Source of the DNA: Modestobacter sp. L9-4
Lineage (GTDB): Bacteria > Actinomycetota > Actinomycetes > Mycobacteriales > Geodermatophilaceae
NCBI RefSeq assembly: GCF_019112525.1
Contig: NZ_CP077800.1
Span: 1,550,001-1,614,000, forward strand
Reading direction: 5' to 3'
DNA length: 64,000 bases
Positions 53,634-64,000 of the stretch are shown here, piece after piece. Positions within the stretch are counted from its first letter, which is position 1; the number at the start of each line of letters is the position of its first letter. The notes beneath the pieces are model-generated. The model was given only the letters and a program-made list of their open reading frames with translations, did no database searches and was not told where the DNA came from. The position numbers were made by a program, and so were the translations under genes.

Positions 53634-54125
53634 ATGGCCGATGCGTCCTTCGACGTGGTCAGCAAGGTCGACCGGCAAGAGGTCGACAACGCCCTCAACC
53701 AGGCGGCCAAGGAGCTCTCGCAGCGCTTCGACTTCCGTGGCGTGAACGCCACCATCGTCTGGGCCGGCGAGGAGGGGGTGACCCTGCAGGCCGACACCGA
53801 GGACCGCGTGGTCGCCGCGCTCGAGGTCTTCCGCGAGAAGCTGGTCAAGCGCGGCATCTCGATGAAGGCGCTCGACGCCGAGGACCCGCAGTCGTCGGGG
53901 CGGATCTACAAGATCTCCGCGACGATCAAGCAGGGCATCGCCTCGGACAAGGCCAAGGAGATCGCCAAGGCCATCCGCGACGAGGGCCCCAAGGGCGTGC
54001 AGGCGCAGATCCAGGGCGACCAGCTGCGGGTCACCGGCAAGAAGCGCGACGACCTGCAGGCGGTGCAGCAGCTGCTCAAGGGCAAGGACTTCGAGATCGC
54101 CCTGCAGTTCGACAACTACCGCTGA
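53634..54125 (+). CDS. yajQ: YajQ-family nucleotide-binding protein
   Basis: The 163-residue protein has the family pattern [30 protein letters not shown]-type [40 protein letters not shown] and ends ALQFDNYR. Xanthomonas and Pseudomonas members bind c-di-GMP and act as transcription cofactors; this is known for those proteins and only likely here. GAGGAG lies 5 nt before the ATG. Stop overlaps the convergent hydrolase by 10 nt. Confidence 0.95.
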   Translation: MADASFDVVSKVDRQEVDNALNQAAKELSQRFDFRGVNATIVWAGEEGVTLQADTEDRVVAALEVFREKLVKRGISMKALDAEDPQSSGRIYKISATIKQGIASDKAKEIAKAIRDEGPKGVQAQIQGDQLRVTGKKRDDLQAVQQLLKGKDFEIALQFDNYR

Positions 54126-54883
54126 GCTGTGGCACCGGCAGGCACCACGACCCAGTCCCGGTGCCTGCCGGTGCGCCCGTCGCCGGACCAGCGCCGGACG
54201 ACCCGGCGCAGCGCCCACGGCAGCACGTGCTCCCGGTGGAAGGCGAGCTCGGTGCGCAGCCGCCGGGGCTCGTCGGGACCGGGGTCGAGCGCGGGGACGG
54301 GCCCGGGGTGCCCGAGCACGCGGAGCACGAGGCCGGCCACCCGGCGGTGACCGGCCGGCCCCAGGTGCAACCGGTCGGGCGACCAGTAGCCCGGACGGCG
54401 GAGCTCGACGTCGGCGAACACGTCGACGAACGGCACACCGGACCGGGCCGCGAGCCCCGCGACGGCGGTGGTCAGCGCGACGCCCCGGCGGTGCATGGTC
54501 CGGCCGCGGGGCAGCCGGGCGGTGGGGTCGGCACCGCTGACCACCACGAGCCGGACGCCCGCCTCGGCGCACTGCCGGACCGCCGAGGCGGTCAGCTCGA
54601 CCAGCCGGTCGACGTCACAGCCGGGCCGCATGACGTCGTTGCCCCCGCCGTTGAGGGTGATCAGCGTGGGCGGCGGGTCCAGGGCCAGGGCGGCCGGCAG
54701 CTGGTCGGCCACCACGGGCCCGAGCAGCCGCCCGCGGACCGCGGTGTTGGCGTAGTGCACCGGCTCCCCGGTGGCGGCGGCCAGGCCGGCCGCGACCAGG
54801 TCGGCCCACCCGCGCACCGAGCCGTCGGGGAGCTCGTCGCCCATGCCCTCGGTGAAGCTGTCCCCGATCGCCGCGTAGCGCAC
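54116..54883 (-). CDS. SGNH/GDSL hydrolase
   Basis: The 255-residue protein has block [16 protein letters not shown] (Ser9), block [12 protein letters not shown] and block [11 protein letters not shown] with the Asp/His pair. These give a complete catalytic set of SGNH esterases. There is no signal peptide, so it is probably cytoplasmic. The substrate is unknown. Its last 10 bases overlap the end of yajQ tail to tail. Confidence 0.93.
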   Translation of the reverse strand: MRYAAIGDSFTEGMGDELPDGSVRGWADLVAAGLAAATGEPVHYANTAVRGRLLGPVVADQLPAALALDPPPTLITLNGGGNDVMRPGCDVDRLVELTASAVRQCAEAGVRLVVVSGADPTARLPRGRTMHRRGVALTTAVAGLAARSGVPFVDVFADVELRRPGYWSPDRLHLGPAGHRRVAGLVLRVLGHPGPVPALDPGPDEPRRLRTELAFHREHVLPWALRRVVRRWSGDGRTGRHRDWVVVPAGATAQR

Positions 54884-54905
54884 GCCGCGAGCGTAGGCAC
54901 CCCGG

Positions 54906-55781
54906 TCAGGACTGCCCGGACTCCCGGGCCATCTGCTGCAGCCGGGCGATCCGCTCGGCCATCGGCGGGTGGGTGGCGAACATCGAGGCCCTGCCCTGCC
55001 CGCGGAACGGGTTGGCGATCATCAGGTGGCTCTGCGTCACCAACCGGTCGTCCTGCGGCAGCGGACGGGCGGAGACCCCGCGCTCCAGCTTCGACAGCGC
55101 GCTGGCCAGCGCCAGCGGGTCGTGGGACAGCTGCGCGCCGGAGGCGTCGGCCTGGAACTCACGGCTGCGGCTGACCGCCATCTGCACCAGGCCGGCGGCG
55201 ATCGGGCCGAGGAACACCAGCAGCAGGCCACCGACGGCCCCACCGCCCTCGCGGTCGTCGGACCGGCCGCCGAAGAACGACGCGAACACCGCCATGTGCG
55301 CCAGGTAGGTGATCGCGGTGGCCATCGCGCCGGCGACCGAGCTGATCAGGATGTCGCGGTTGTAGACGTGGGAGAGCTCGTGGGCCAGCACGGCGCGCAG
55401 CTCGCGGCGGTCGAGCAGCTCGAGGATGCCCTGGGTGCAGCAGACCGCGGCGTTGCGCGGGTTGCGGCCGGTGGCGAAGGCGTTGGGCTGGGCGGTGGGG
55501 CTGACGTAGAGCCGGGGCATGGGCTGCCGGGCCTCGGTGGCCAGCTCGCGGACGATCGCGTAGATCTGCGGCGCCTGCGTCTCGGTGACCGGGAAGGCCC
55601 GCATCGACCGCAGCGCCAGCGAGGCGGAGTTGAAGTACGCCCAGCCGTTGACGCCCAGGGCGATCAGCAGGGCCACGAGGAGCCCGGTCCGCCCTCCCAC
55701 CAGGGCGCCGGCGGCGAGGATGAGCCCGGCCATCACGCCGAGGAGCACCGCCGTCTTCAGCCCGTTGTTCCACCGTTGCAC
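54906..55781 (-). CDS. htpX: zinc metalloprotease HtpX homolog
   Basis: HtpX is a membrane M48 protease for damaged membrane proteins. The 291-residue protein has two N-terminal membrane helices (residues ~10-50), HELSH (134-138), two more helices in the middle and the third ligand Glu in [14 protein letters not shown] at 55781 is the best start ([14 protein letters not shown]); the long reading further upstream runs antisense to korA and was rejected. It is divergent from korA with 159 nt between. Confidence 0.95.
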   Translation of the reverse strand: MQRWNNGLKTAVLLGVMAGLILAAGALVGGRTGLLVALLIALGVNGWAYFNSASLALRSMRAFPVTETQAPQIYAIVRELATEARQPMPRLYVSPTAQPNAFATGRNPRNAAVCCTQGILELLDRRELRAVLAHELSHVYNRDILISSVAGAMATAITYLAHMAVFASFFGGRSDDREGGGAVGGLLLVFLGPIAAGLVQMAVSRSREFQADASGAQLSHDPLALASALSKLERGVSARPLPQDDRLVTQSHLMIANPFRGQGRASMFATHPPMAERIARLQQMARESGQS

Positions 55782-55940
55782 GTGCCGTAGAACGCCCCCC
55801 GGGCGACACCCGTTCCCCGGGCTCGCTGTGAGCTCCCAGCACAGGGCAGGCTGCCCTGTGTGCCTTCCCTCACGTTGGGCGCACCCGGGTCGCCGCCCTG
55901 CAACCCGCACGTAACCTGAGCGGTCGGAGGTACCACACAG

Positions 55941-59095
<3,155 letters not shown>

Positions 59096-59103
59096 CTGAG
59101 GAC

Positions 59104-59145
59104 CCCCTGCCCCCACCACTCGCTCGTGGCGGGACCCTGCAGGGG
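59104..59145 (+). terminator. first hairpin downstream of korB
   Basis: Arms CCCCTGC (59104-59110) and GCAGGGG (59139-59145) with an inner CCAC/GTGG stem, 8 nt past the korB stop. The text right after the stop (CTGAGGACCCCCTG) resembles the GGACC start of the 3' hairpins in the ribosomal cluster. Confidence 0.5.
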
Positions 59146-59150
59146 ACCGA

Positions 59151-59187
59151 CCGGTGGCCCAGGACCCTCGTGGTCCCGGGCCACCGG
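59151..59187 (+). terminator. bidirectional hairpin between korB and the MocR regulator
   Basis: Arms CCGGTGGCCC (59151-59160) and GGGCCACCGG (59178-59187) with an inner GGACC/GGTCC stem lie between convergent stops, 3 nt from the regulator's stop. Confidence 0.6.
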
Positions 59188-59190
59188 CGT

Positions 59191-60552
59191 TCAGCGGTCC
59201 CGCAGCACCGCGGTGAGCGCCGGCAGCGCGGCGGTCAGCTCGCCGCGGGCCGGCGCCGCCCAGCCCACGACCAGCCCGGCCGGCCCGGCGTCCCCGAGCC
59301 GGTGGCGGGACAGCGGGTCCAGCAGCAGACCGCGCCCGGCGGCTGCGGCGACGACGGCCGCCTCGGTGGCGTCGTCGGGCAGGAGGACGACGACGTGCGC
59401 GCCGGCGTCGTCCCCGAGCGCGCGGAGCCCCGCAGCGGCGACCGCGGCGAGCACCTCGTCCCGGCGGGCGTGCAGCTCGCGGCGCAGCCGGCGCAGGTGC
59501 CGGGACAGGTCACCGGACGCGGCCATCGCCGCCACCACCCGCTGCCCGGCGCGGGCGGGCCGGGTGCCGGTCGCCGTCCGGCGGGCCAGCAGCGCGCCGC
59601 GGACGTCGGGTGGGGCGACCAGCCACCCCACGCCCAGGGTCGGGCTGAGCACCTTGCTGGTGGTGCCGAGGTGGACCACGACGTCGGGGGCGAGCGCGGC
59701 CAGCAGCGGCAGCGGCGCGACGTCGTAGCGCAGCTCGCCGTCGTAGTCGTCCTCGACCACCAGGAACCCCTCGGCCCGGGCGCGGGCGACCAGCGCGGTC
59801 CGGCGGGGCGCGGCCAGCCGGCCGCCGAGCGGGAACTGGTGGGCCGGCGTGCAGTACACCGCGGCCAGTCCGGCGGGCACCTCGTCGACGACCAGGCCGT
59901 CGCCGTCGACGCGCAGCGGCACGACCTCGGCGCCCGCGTCCCGCAGCGCACCGACGGCCCGGCCGTAGCCGGGGTCCTCCACCCCCACCCGGGCACCGGG
60001 CGGCAGCAGCCGGGCCAGCTCCCCGACGGCCGCGGAGGTGCCGGCGGTGGCCAGCACGTCGGCGCCGGTGGCGGGCAGCCCGCGGTGGCGCAGCAGGTGC
60101 TCGGCGACGGCGGCCCGGTAGGCCGGCGCCCCGGCCGCGCTGGTCACGCCGTCGGGTGCCTCGTCGCCGGCGGCCCGCCAGGCCCGGCGCCAGACCGCCC
60201 GGTCCAGCACCTCCAGGCACGGCGCCCCGGCCCGCAGGTCGGTGCCCTCCGCCGGCGGGTCCGGGACGGGAGCTGCCTCGACCGCCTGGACCACCGGCCC
60301 GGGCGCGCCGACGACGAACGTGCCCGCGCCGTGCCGGCCGGCGACCCAGCCCTCGGCGAGCAGCTGGTCGTAGGCGGCGGCGGTCACGGTGCGGCTGACC
60401 TGCAGCTCGGTGGCCAGCTGCCGGGTCGAGGGCAGCCGGTCGCCGGCCCGCAGGCTGCCCTGCGCGGTCACCGCCCGCAGCGCGTCGGCCAGCTGGACCG
60501 CCAGCGGCACCCGGGAGCCGCGGTCCAGCGGCAGCGGCGGGACGTCGGCCAC
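59191..60552 (-). CDS. MocR/PdxR-type GntR-family regulator
   Basis: The 453-residue protein joins a GntR winged helix (residues ~10-80, LRAGDRLPSTRQLATELQVS) to an aminotransferase-like domain with LLPPGARVGVEDPGYG, PLGGRLAAPRRTAL and the PLP lysine segment HLGTTSKVLSPTLGVGWL (Lys in TSK). Such regulators sense pyridoxal phosphate or its adducts. GTG at 60552 has AGGAG 6 nt upstream. It is divergent from a PNPOx-like gene with 86 nt between. Confidence 0.93.
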   Translation of the reverse strand: MADVPPLPLDRGSRVPLAVQLADALRAVTAQGSLRAGDRLPSTRQLATELQVSRTVTAAAYDQLLAEGWVAGRHGAGTFVVGAPGPVVQAVEAAPVPDPPAEGTDLRAGAPCLEVLDRAVWRRAWRAAGDEAPDGVTSAAGAPAYRAAVAEHLLRHRGLPATGADVLATAGTSAAVGELARLLPPGARVGVEDPGYGRAVGALRDAGAEVVPLRVDGDGLVVDEVPAGLAAVYCTPAHQFPLGGRLAAPRRTALVARARAEGFLVVEDDYDGELRYDVAPLPLLAALAPDVVVHLGTTSKVLSPTLGVGWLVAPPDVRGALLARRTATGTRPARAGQRVVAAMAASGDLSRHLRRLRRELHARRDEVLAAVAAAGLRALGDDAGAHVVVLLPDDATEAAVVAAAAGRGLLLDPLSRHRLGDAGPAGLVVGWAAPARGELTAALPALTAVLRDR

Positions 60553-60621
60553 GGGGCGCTCCTGAGGACGAAGTGGACTGCCAGGATGACAGCCCGGTGG
60601 CTCTTCGGGGAGGCCACCGGG

Positions 60622-60643
60622 CGGGTGACGATCACCGGGTGAC
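60622..60643 (+). promoter_or_regulatory. candidate operator between the MocR gene and the PNPOx-like gene
   Basis: CGGGTGAC occurs twice in direct repeat (60622-60629 and 60636-60643) with 14-bp spacing, and GGTGA/TCACC forms a palindrome (60624-60636). MocR regulators often use direct repeats. The second copy overlaps the GTG start, so binding would block that gene. Confidence 0.45.
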
Positions 60644-61301
60644 CACACCGCTGTCCCCCACCGCCCGCAGTACCGTGCGCCGGGGCGCCGCCCGGGCCCG
60701 TACCGACCGGGCGGAGCTGTACGCCGTGCTCGACGCCGGGCTGGTCGGCCACCTCGGCGTGGTGCTCGACGGTGCCCCCGTCGTGCTGCCCACCGGCTAC
60801 GGCCGCGTCGACGACACCCTGTACCTGCACGGCTCGACCGGCGCCGCCACCCTGCGGGCCGCGGCGGCCGGCGCCCCGGTCTGCCTCACCGTCACCCACG
60901 TCGACGGCGTCGTCTACGCCCGCTCCTCGTTCCACCACTCGATGAACTACCGCTGCGCGGTGGTGCACGGCCTGGCCCGCACGGTCACCGACCCGGACGA
61001 GCGCGAGCGCGGCCTGGCCGCCCTCACCGAGCAGCTGGCCCCCGGCTCGTGGACCGCGACCCGCCGCCCCGACCGCAGGGAGCTGGCCGCCACCGCCGTC
61101 CTGGCGCTGGACCTCACCGAGGCCAGCCTCAAGGTGCGCACCGGGCCGCCCGGCGACGACGACCGCGACCTCGACGCACCGGTGTGGGGCGGGGTCCTGC
61201 CGGTGCGCACGGTGTTCGGCGCGCCGGAGGACGACCCGCTGCTCCCGCCCGGCACGCCGGTGCCGGCGCGGGTCGCCGACCGGGTCAGCCGCGCGGGGTG
61301 A
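60639..61301 (+). CDS. FMN-binding pyridoxamine 5'-phosphate oxidase-like protein
   Basis: The 220-residue protein is a split-barrel flavin protein of the PNPOx-like family. It has GHLGVVLDGAPVVLPTGYGR near residue 32, LYLHGSTGAATLRAAAAGAP and a GVVYARSSFHHSMNYRCAVV segment. True vitamin-B6 oxidases have different motifs, so its substrate is unclear. Position opposite a MocR regulator suggests a B6- or amine-related job. It overlaps the convergent dehydrogenase by 17 nt. Confidence 0.88.
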   Translation: MTTPLSPTARSTVRRGAARARTDRAELYAVLDAGLVGHLGVVLDGAPVVLPTGYGRVDDTLYLHGSTGAATLRAAAAGAPVCLTVTHVDGVVYARSSFHHSMNYRCAVVHGLARTVTDPDERERGLAALTEQLAPGSWTATRRPDRRELAATAVLALDLTEASLKVRTGPPGDDDRDLDAPVWGGVLPVRTVFGAPEDDPLLPPGTPVPARVADRVSRAG

Positions 61302-62481
61302 CCCGCAGCAGCTGGTCCTCCCCGTCGCCGTTGTCGGTGGTGACGTACAGCGCGCCGTCGTCGCCCTGGACCGGTGAGCGCACCCGGCCGTAGGAGTCCT
61401 CCAGCTCCGGGACGCGGAACTGCTCGGCCAGCGTGCCGTCGGCCCCGAGCCGCAGCGCGAGCACGCCGGTGTCCTTCTGCACGCCCACCAGCAGGACGCC
61501 GTCGTAGCCGCCCCACTGCGCGCCGGAGAGGAAGCCACCCCCGCTGGCGGCGATCGTCGGGTCGCCCGAGGACCACACCGCGGGGAGCGCACCGGGCAGG
61601 GCGAGGTCGGTCATCGGCACGCTCTCGTCGTAGCCGCCGTCCTCGCCGGAGGGGTCCCAGCCGTAGTTGCCGCCCGGGACGGACCGGTTCACCTCGTCGT
61701 CGCGGTCGCTGCCCTGCTCGACGGTGTAGACCTCTCCCGTGCCGGGCTGCACGGCGATGCCCTGCACGTTGCGGTGCCCGTAGCTCCAGATCAGCCGGGT
61801 GACCGGGTCGGGCGAGTCCAGGAACGGGTTGCCCGCCGAAGGTGCACCGCTGCCCGGGTCGACCCGCAGCACCTTGCCGGCCAGCGTGCCCAGGTCCTGC
61901 GGGTTGGTGCCGACGGCGTTGTCCCCGGTGCCGATCAGCAGCTGACCGTCGGGGGCGAACCGCGGGCGGCAGCCGCCGTGCCGGCCGCTGCCCTCGTTGA
62001 CCGGGATGTCGTCCACCAGCGGGTCGGCGACCCGGGTGGCCGCCGCCCACCGGTCGTCGACCGTCCAGGCGATCACCTGGACCTCCGCGCCGCCGTCCTC
62101 CTCGACGCCCTGGCAGGTGTAGAACCGCCGGTTGTCGGCGAACGCCGGGTCCAGGGTCAGCCCCATCAGGCCGGTCTCCCCGTCGGCGAACAGGTCCGAG
62201 AAGTCGGCGTCCACCTCCTGGACGGTCCCGTCGGGCAGCACCGCGGTCAGGCCACCGCCGCGCTCGTCGAACAGCAGCGTGCCGTCGGGGGCGCGGGCGA
62301 CGTCCCAGGGGTGGTCGAGCCCGTCGGCGAGGACGTCGACCTGCAGCGCCGGCACGCCCTGCGCCGGGGCGGCCGCGTCCGGGACGTCGGTGGCCGCCTC
62401 CTCCCCCTGCTCACCGGGGGCGTTGCTGCACCCGGCGAGGGCGAGGACGGCGGTGAGCGCGAGCAGGCAGGAGCGGTTCAC
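61285..62481 (-). CDS. PQQ-type sugar dehydrogenase lipoprotein (glucose/sorbosone dehydrogenase family)
   Basis: The 398-residue protein has a lipoprotein signal ending LALAGC. A beta-propeller follows, with LDHPWDVARAPDGTLLFDER, GLTLDPAFADNRRFY, FAPDGQLLIGTGDNA, IWSYGHRNVQGIAVQPGTGE and VYTVEQGSDRDDEVN. These match the soluble aldose dehydrogenase family (Asd/Gdh-B type). PQQ use is expected from the family but PQQ synthesis genes are not here. GTG at 62481 is the best start. Confidence 0.9.
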   Translation of the reverse strand: MNRSCLLALTAVLALAGCSNAPGEQGEEAATDVPDAAAPAQGVPALQVDVLADGLDHPWDVARAPDGTLLFDERGGGLTAVLPDGTVQEVDADFSDLFADGETGLMGLTLDPAFADNRRFYTCQGVEEDGGAEVQVIAWTVDDRWAAATRVADPLVDDIPVNEGSGRHGGCRPRFAPDGQLLIGTGDNAVGTNPQDLGTLAGKVLRVDPGSGAPSAGNPFLDSPDPVTRLIWSYGHRNVQGIAVQPGTGEVYTVEQGSDRDDEVNRSVPGGNYGWDPSGEDGGYDESVPMTDLALPGALPAVWSSGDPTIAASGGGFLSGAQWGGYDGVLLVGVQKDTGVLALRLGADGTLAEQFRVPELEDSYGRVRSPVQGDDGALYVTTDNGDGEDQLLRVTPRG

Positions 62482-62530
62482 CCGCCCCAGGATGCCCTGG
62501 GATCGGGCTGTGCGTCGGGCGGCGGTGCGT

Positions 62531-63607
62531 TCAGGAGGTGCGGGTGACCACGTAGGTGCACAGCGCGGACAGCGCCTCGCGGACCGGCCCCTCGGGGACG
62601 GCGTCGAGGCGGGCGCGGGCCCGGTCGGCGTAGTCGTTGAGCACCGCGGTCGCCCGGGCCAGGGAGGCCGAGGAGCGCAGCAGGGCCAGCGCCTCGGCGT
62701 GCTCGGCGTCGTCGACCACGGGGCCGGCGACCAGTTCGCGGAGCCGGGCCTCGGCCGGGTCGTCGCCGGCGAGGGCGAAGAGCACCGGCAGGGTGGCGAT
62801 GCCCTCGCGCAGGTCGGTGCCGGGCAGCTTGCCCGACGCGCCGCCCTCGCTGACGATGTCGATGAGGTCGTCGGAGAGCTGGAAGGCGACGCCCACCTCC
62901 TCGCCGAACGCGGTGAGCGCGGTGACCAGCTCGGCGGGGACGCCGGCGAAGCTGGCACCGAAGCGGGCCGAGGTGGCCACCAGCGAGCCGGTCTTGTCGG
63001 CCAGCACGCCGAGGTGGTGGTCGATGCGGTCCTCGCCGGGCTGGGCGCCGACGGTCTCGCGGAGCTGGCCGGTGACCAGCCGCTCGAACGTCCGGGCCTG
63101 CACCCGCACGGCGTCGGGGCCGAGGTCGGCCAGCAGGTCCGAGGCGCGGGCGAAGAGGAAGTCGCCGGTCAGGATGGCCACGCTGTTGGTCCACCGGCTG
63201 TTGGCGCTGGGCGCCCCGCGGCGAACGGAGGCCTCGTCCATCACGTCGTCGTGGTACAGCGTGGCCAGGTGGGTCAGCTCGCAGACGACGGCGGCGGAGA
63301 CCACCTCGTCGGCCTCACCGTCGCCGAGCTGGGCGGCCAGCAGCGCGAGCATCGGGCGGAACCGCTTGCCGCCGGCGGCCATCAGGTGCCCGGCGGCCTC
63401 GCTGACGAACGCGTGGTCGCTGGCCACCGCGGTGGCCAGCGCGGACTCGACGCGCAGCAGCCCCGCGGACAGCGCGACGCCCAGCTCGCCCTCGGGCAGC
63501 CAGGGGCCGATCGTCGAGGGTGAGGCCGAGGGCCGGTGCCACAGCTGGGTGTCCCGCTGGGTCTCGCTCCCGCCGCCCCGTGGGCTGGTGGTGCCGGCTC
63601 CGGTCAT
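62531..63607 (-). CDS. polyprenyl diphosphate synthase
   Basis: The 358-residue protein has both aspartate-rich motifs, DDVMD (in LATLYHDDVMDEASVRRG) and DDLID (in FQLSDDLIDIVSEG), plus GGKRFRPML. It should build the all-trans polyprenyl chain for menaquinone. Position next to nuoN is common in actinobacteria and supports this. ATG at 63607 was chosen; TATCTT lies 9 nt upstream and could be a near-leaderless -10 box. Chain length cannot be told from sequence alone. Confidence 0.93.
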   Translation of the reverse strand: MTGAGTTSPRGGGSETQRDTQLWHRPSASPSTIGPWLPEGELGVALSAGLLRVESALATAVASDHAFVSEAAGHLMAAGGKRFRPMLALLAAQLGDGEADEVVSAAVVCELTHLATLYHDDVMDEASVRRGAPSANSRWTNSVAILTGDFLFARASDLLADLGPDAVRVQARTFERLVTGQLRETVGAQPGEDRIDHHLGVLADKTGSLVATSARFGASFAGVPAELVTALTAFGEEVGVAFQLSDDLIDIVSEGGASGKLPGTDLREGIATLPVLFALAGDDPAEARLRELVAGPVVDDAEHAEALALLRSSASLARATAVLNDYADRARARLDAVPEGPVREALSALCTYVVTRTS

Positions 63608-63668
63608 CGTCCGCTGAAGATACTCACCCACCGGCCCGGCTCCCGACCCGACCACCCGGCACCCGGCC

Positions 63669-64000
63669 TCAGCCGGTGAGCACGGCCGCGGACCGGGCGA
63701 GGTCGAGCACGGCCCCCGGCAGCACGCCCAGCAGCAGGGTCGCCGCCGCTGTGACGGCCAGCACCACCGTGGTCGGCAGGCCCGGGACCCCGACGGTGGG
63801 CCCGTCGGGTGCGGGCTCGGCGAAGTACATGAGCACCACGACCCGCAGGTAGAAGAACGCCGCCACCGCGCTGGCCACCAGGGCGACCACGGCCAGCGGC
63901 CAGGCGCCGGCCTCGATGGCGGCCCGGAAGACGGCGAACTTGCCGGTGAACCCGCTGGTCAGCGGCAGCCCGGCGAGGGCGAGCAGGAAGAAGGCCATCA
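63669..64000 (-). CDS. nuoN: NADH-quinone oxidoreductase subunit N, 3' end
   Basis: The last ~110 codons of a hydrophobic subunit run off the right edge. The segment LPLTSGFTGKFAVFRAAIEA matches the conserved GIPxTxGFxxKxxxF region of NuoN/NuoL/NuoM antiporter-like subunits. Two more helices follow, including VAAFFYLRVVVLMYF. NuoN is last in the nuo operon and pumps protons. Its stop is 61 nt from the polyprenyl synthase start. Confidence 0.9.
   Translation of the reverse strand, partial: MAFFLLALAGLPLTSGFTGKFAVFRAAIEAGAWPLAVVALVASAVAAFFYLRVVVLMYFAEPAPDGPTVGVPGLPTTVVLAVTAAATLLLGVLPGAVLDLARSAAVLTG

Overview
The window is very G+C-rich DNA from a high-GC actinobacterium, most likely a member of Geodermatophilaceae (Geodermatophilus, Blastococcus or Modestobacter type). 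That family placement is inferred from protein style and gene order, not from a search. Supporting signs are frequent GTG starts, ATGA/GTGA/TAGTG overlaps, TAnnnT -10 boxes (several directly in front of a start codon), an actinobacterial NusG and SecE with long acidic N-termini, a zinc-type S14, F420- and KorAB-type enzymes, and the order thrT-metT-rpmG-hadA-hadB-trpT-secE-nusG-rplK-rplA known from mycobacteria.

The backbone is one nearly continuous minus-strand information-processing super-cluster, transcribed from right to left. It runs tRNA-Thr, tRNA-Met, rpmG, hadA, hadB, an M1-peptidase lipoprotein, tRNA-Trp, secE, nusG, rplK, rplA (47.4-41.4 kb); rplJ, rplL (41.0-40.0 kb); rpoB, rpoC (39.4-31.9 kb); rpsL, rpsG, fusA, tuf (28.8-24.5 kb); the S10 and spc operons rpsJ to secY, adk, map (24.3-11.0 kb); the alpha operon infA, rpmJ, rpsM, rpsK, rpsD, rpoA, rplQ, truA (10.8-5.7 kb); and the first codons of rplM at the left edge. 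Three insertions interrupt it. A molybdenum-cofactor island (moeA-moaC-mog, a small unknown gene, fdhD, mobA, an NAD(P)-binding protein) and a beta-carbonic anhydrase lie between truA and rplM. A trypsin-fold protease, a small possibly related protein and an F420-dependent oxidoreductase lie between rpsL and rpoC.

Strong GC-rich hairpins sit just 3' of the stop codon at most breaks in this cluster. Three of them (behind rpsD, rplA and rplK) are copies of one repeat with a shared 25-nt core. Recognisable sigma-A-type promoters precede rpsL (TTGACC-17-TACTGT), rpoB (TGGACA-17-TAGGGT) and infA (TTGGAG-18-TACAGT).

The right part (47.5-64 kb) is mixed. It holds a membrane GGDEF/EAL protein with a degenerate GGDEF site, and upstream of it an unlisted 29-codon Trp/Arg-rich ORF with a structured leader and a terminator-like hairpin. 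Next come a GTGA-coupled EspC-like/large Ala-rich protein pair that looks like type VII secretion cargo, a TadG-like membrane protein, tRNA-Tyr, and YajQ (a reported c-di-GMP binder). They are followed by an SGNH hydrolase, HtpX, the 2-oxoglutarate:ferredoxin oxidoreductase korAB, a divergent MocR regulator/PNPOx-like pair, a PQQ-type sugar dehydrogenase lipoprotein, a polyprenyl diphosphate synthase and the 3' end of nuoN. The last two fit menaquinone and NADH-dehydrogenase functions lying to the right. No IS element, integrase, CRISPR array or rRNA gene was seen.
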